Source: Methylobacterium sp. Leaf465
GTDB taxonomy: Bacteria; Pseudomonadota; Alphaproteobacteria; Rhizobiales; Beijerinckiaceae
Assembly: GCF_001424705.1 (NCBI RefSeq)
Contig: NZ_LMRA01000012.1
Coordinates: 219,546 to 283,545, forward strand
DNA length: 64,000 nucleotides
Reading direction: 5' to 3'
Made by a program: the position numbers and the translations under genes
The notes under the pieces: model-generated
What the model was told of the DNA's origin: nothing
The model's input: the letters and a program-made list of their open reading frames with translations, nothing else
Databases searched by the model: none
Shown here: one piece after another, positions 63,553-64,000 of the stretch
Layout of the letters: the number at the start of each line of letters is the position of its first letter
How positions within the stretch are numbered: the first letter of the stretch is position 1

Positions 63553-64000
63553 CTATCGGCGTTCGATCCGCCCCGGGCCCGTCAGTGGGACGGATGGCGC
63601 GGCGGCGTTGGTGCTCTCCTTGTAGATCGGCACGATGACCCGGAGCCAGCCTCGGGTGTCGCGGCCGCCGTAATTGCGCTCGACCACGTCCTGGGTGACG
63701 TAGGCCTGCAGGTTCACCGGGCCGAAATTGTACCCGACGAGGCCGCCCACCGCGATCTGGCCCTGGCGGCGATAGCCCGGGAACCGGGTCGGCAGGTCGG
63801 TGGAGGCGAAGGCCACGGGGCCGACCTCCCATTTGCCGAACTTCTTCGTCGCGGTGAGATCGAGGTTGAGATAGTCGGGATAGACCCCGCCCTGCGGCGA
63901 GATCGGGTCGAGGAAGATCCCGTAGAGCAGGTTGGCCGTGAGGTTCAGGCCGTCCCCGGTGTAGCTGGCGGCGAAGCGGTGGCTCAGGGAGGCGTTCTGG
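63553..64000 (-). CDS. SphA-like outer-membrane protein, 3' part (partial)
   Basis: The gene runs off the right edge; 148 C-terminal residues are visible. The pattern SHRFAASYTGDGLNLTANLL, GVYPDYLNLDLTATKKFGKW, GQIAVGGLVGYNFGPVNLQA and RDTRGWLRVIVPIYKE matches the SphA/COG4313 outer-membrane barrel family (meta-pathway phenol degradation and choline-related transporters). It is convergent with the EAL gene. The start is outside the window. Confidence 0.8.
   Translation of the reverse strand, partial: QNASLSHRFAASYTGDGLNLTANLLYGIFLDPISPQGGVYPDYLNLDLTATKKFGKWEVGPVAFASTDLPTRFPGYRRQGQIAVGGLVGYNFGPVNLQAYVTQDVVERNYGGRDTRGWLRVIVPIYKESTNAAAPSVPLTGPGRIERR

Overview
The window is a GC-rich stretch of an alphaproteobacterial chromosome. 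The closest fit is Hyphomicrobiales, most likely Methylobacterium/Methylorubrum or a near relative. The evidence is the purB/purA neighbourhood, an alphaproteobacterial RpoH with an RpoH box, the dnaK-dnaJ-pmtA order, DUF1127 and DUF2093 proteins, an FAD/Fe-S 2-hydroxyacid oxidase, and a serine-glyoxylate-type aminotransferase resembling the methylotroph Sga enzyme. I see no plasmid, phage or complete insertion sequence, and no rRNA or CRISPR.

Layout. Positions 1-8016 hold housekeeping genes: the 3' end of purB, a D-amino-acid aminotransferase, a small secreted protein behind a 13-bp tandem repeat, purA, a proline-rich membrane protein, rpoH, an RluD-type pseudouridine synthase and tRNA-Glu(CTC) with a clear promoter. 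Positions 8083-13177 hold a Crp/Fnr regulator and a run of three coiled-coil genes, the first crescentin-like and preceded by a CtrA-like box. Positions 13205-18106 hold a metallophosphoesterase, a VIT-like metal transporter with a tandem operator, and the envelope operon DUF374-waaA-lpxK. Positions 18107-20934 look like an insertion carrying one TonB-dependent siderophore receptor. Positions 20935-24676 hold DUF2093 and a tightly overlapping nucleoside salvage operon (cdd, a purine nucleoside phosphorylase, deoC, deoA).

Positions 24719-42185 hold dnaK-dnaJ with pmtA downstream, YqgE, a peroxiredoxin, ispH-thrB, a MocR regulator divergent from a DUF1127 protein, a KefB-like antiporter overlapping a MATE exporter, and several small or outer-membrane proteins. 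Positions 42212-43042 encode a short-chain dehydrogenase with its own palindromic operator.

Positions 43152-53754 form a catabolic island: an FAD/Fe-S oxidase, a threonine aldolase, an FCD-GntR repressor, an Sga-like aminotransferase, an MFS carrier, a CaiB CoA-transferase, a crotonase and a gamma-carbonic-anhydrase-like protein. Two divergent promoters in this island share a 10-bp word, so one regulator may control it all; the substrate is unknown to me.

Positions 54148-64000 are rich in signalling: a LuxR-type protein, a small secreted protein, a PAS-PAS-HTH protein, pyruvate kinase, a FecR-domain protein, a DUF3307 membrane protein, a CHASE2 adenylate/guanylate cyclase, a divergent cNMP-binding/EAL phosphodiesterase, and a partial SphA-like outer-membrane protein. 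The cyclase and cNMP-EAL pair is the most suggestive system here: it could couple cAMP (or cGMP) production to c-di-GMP breakdown. All functions are inferred from sequence reading alone; no database search or computation was run.
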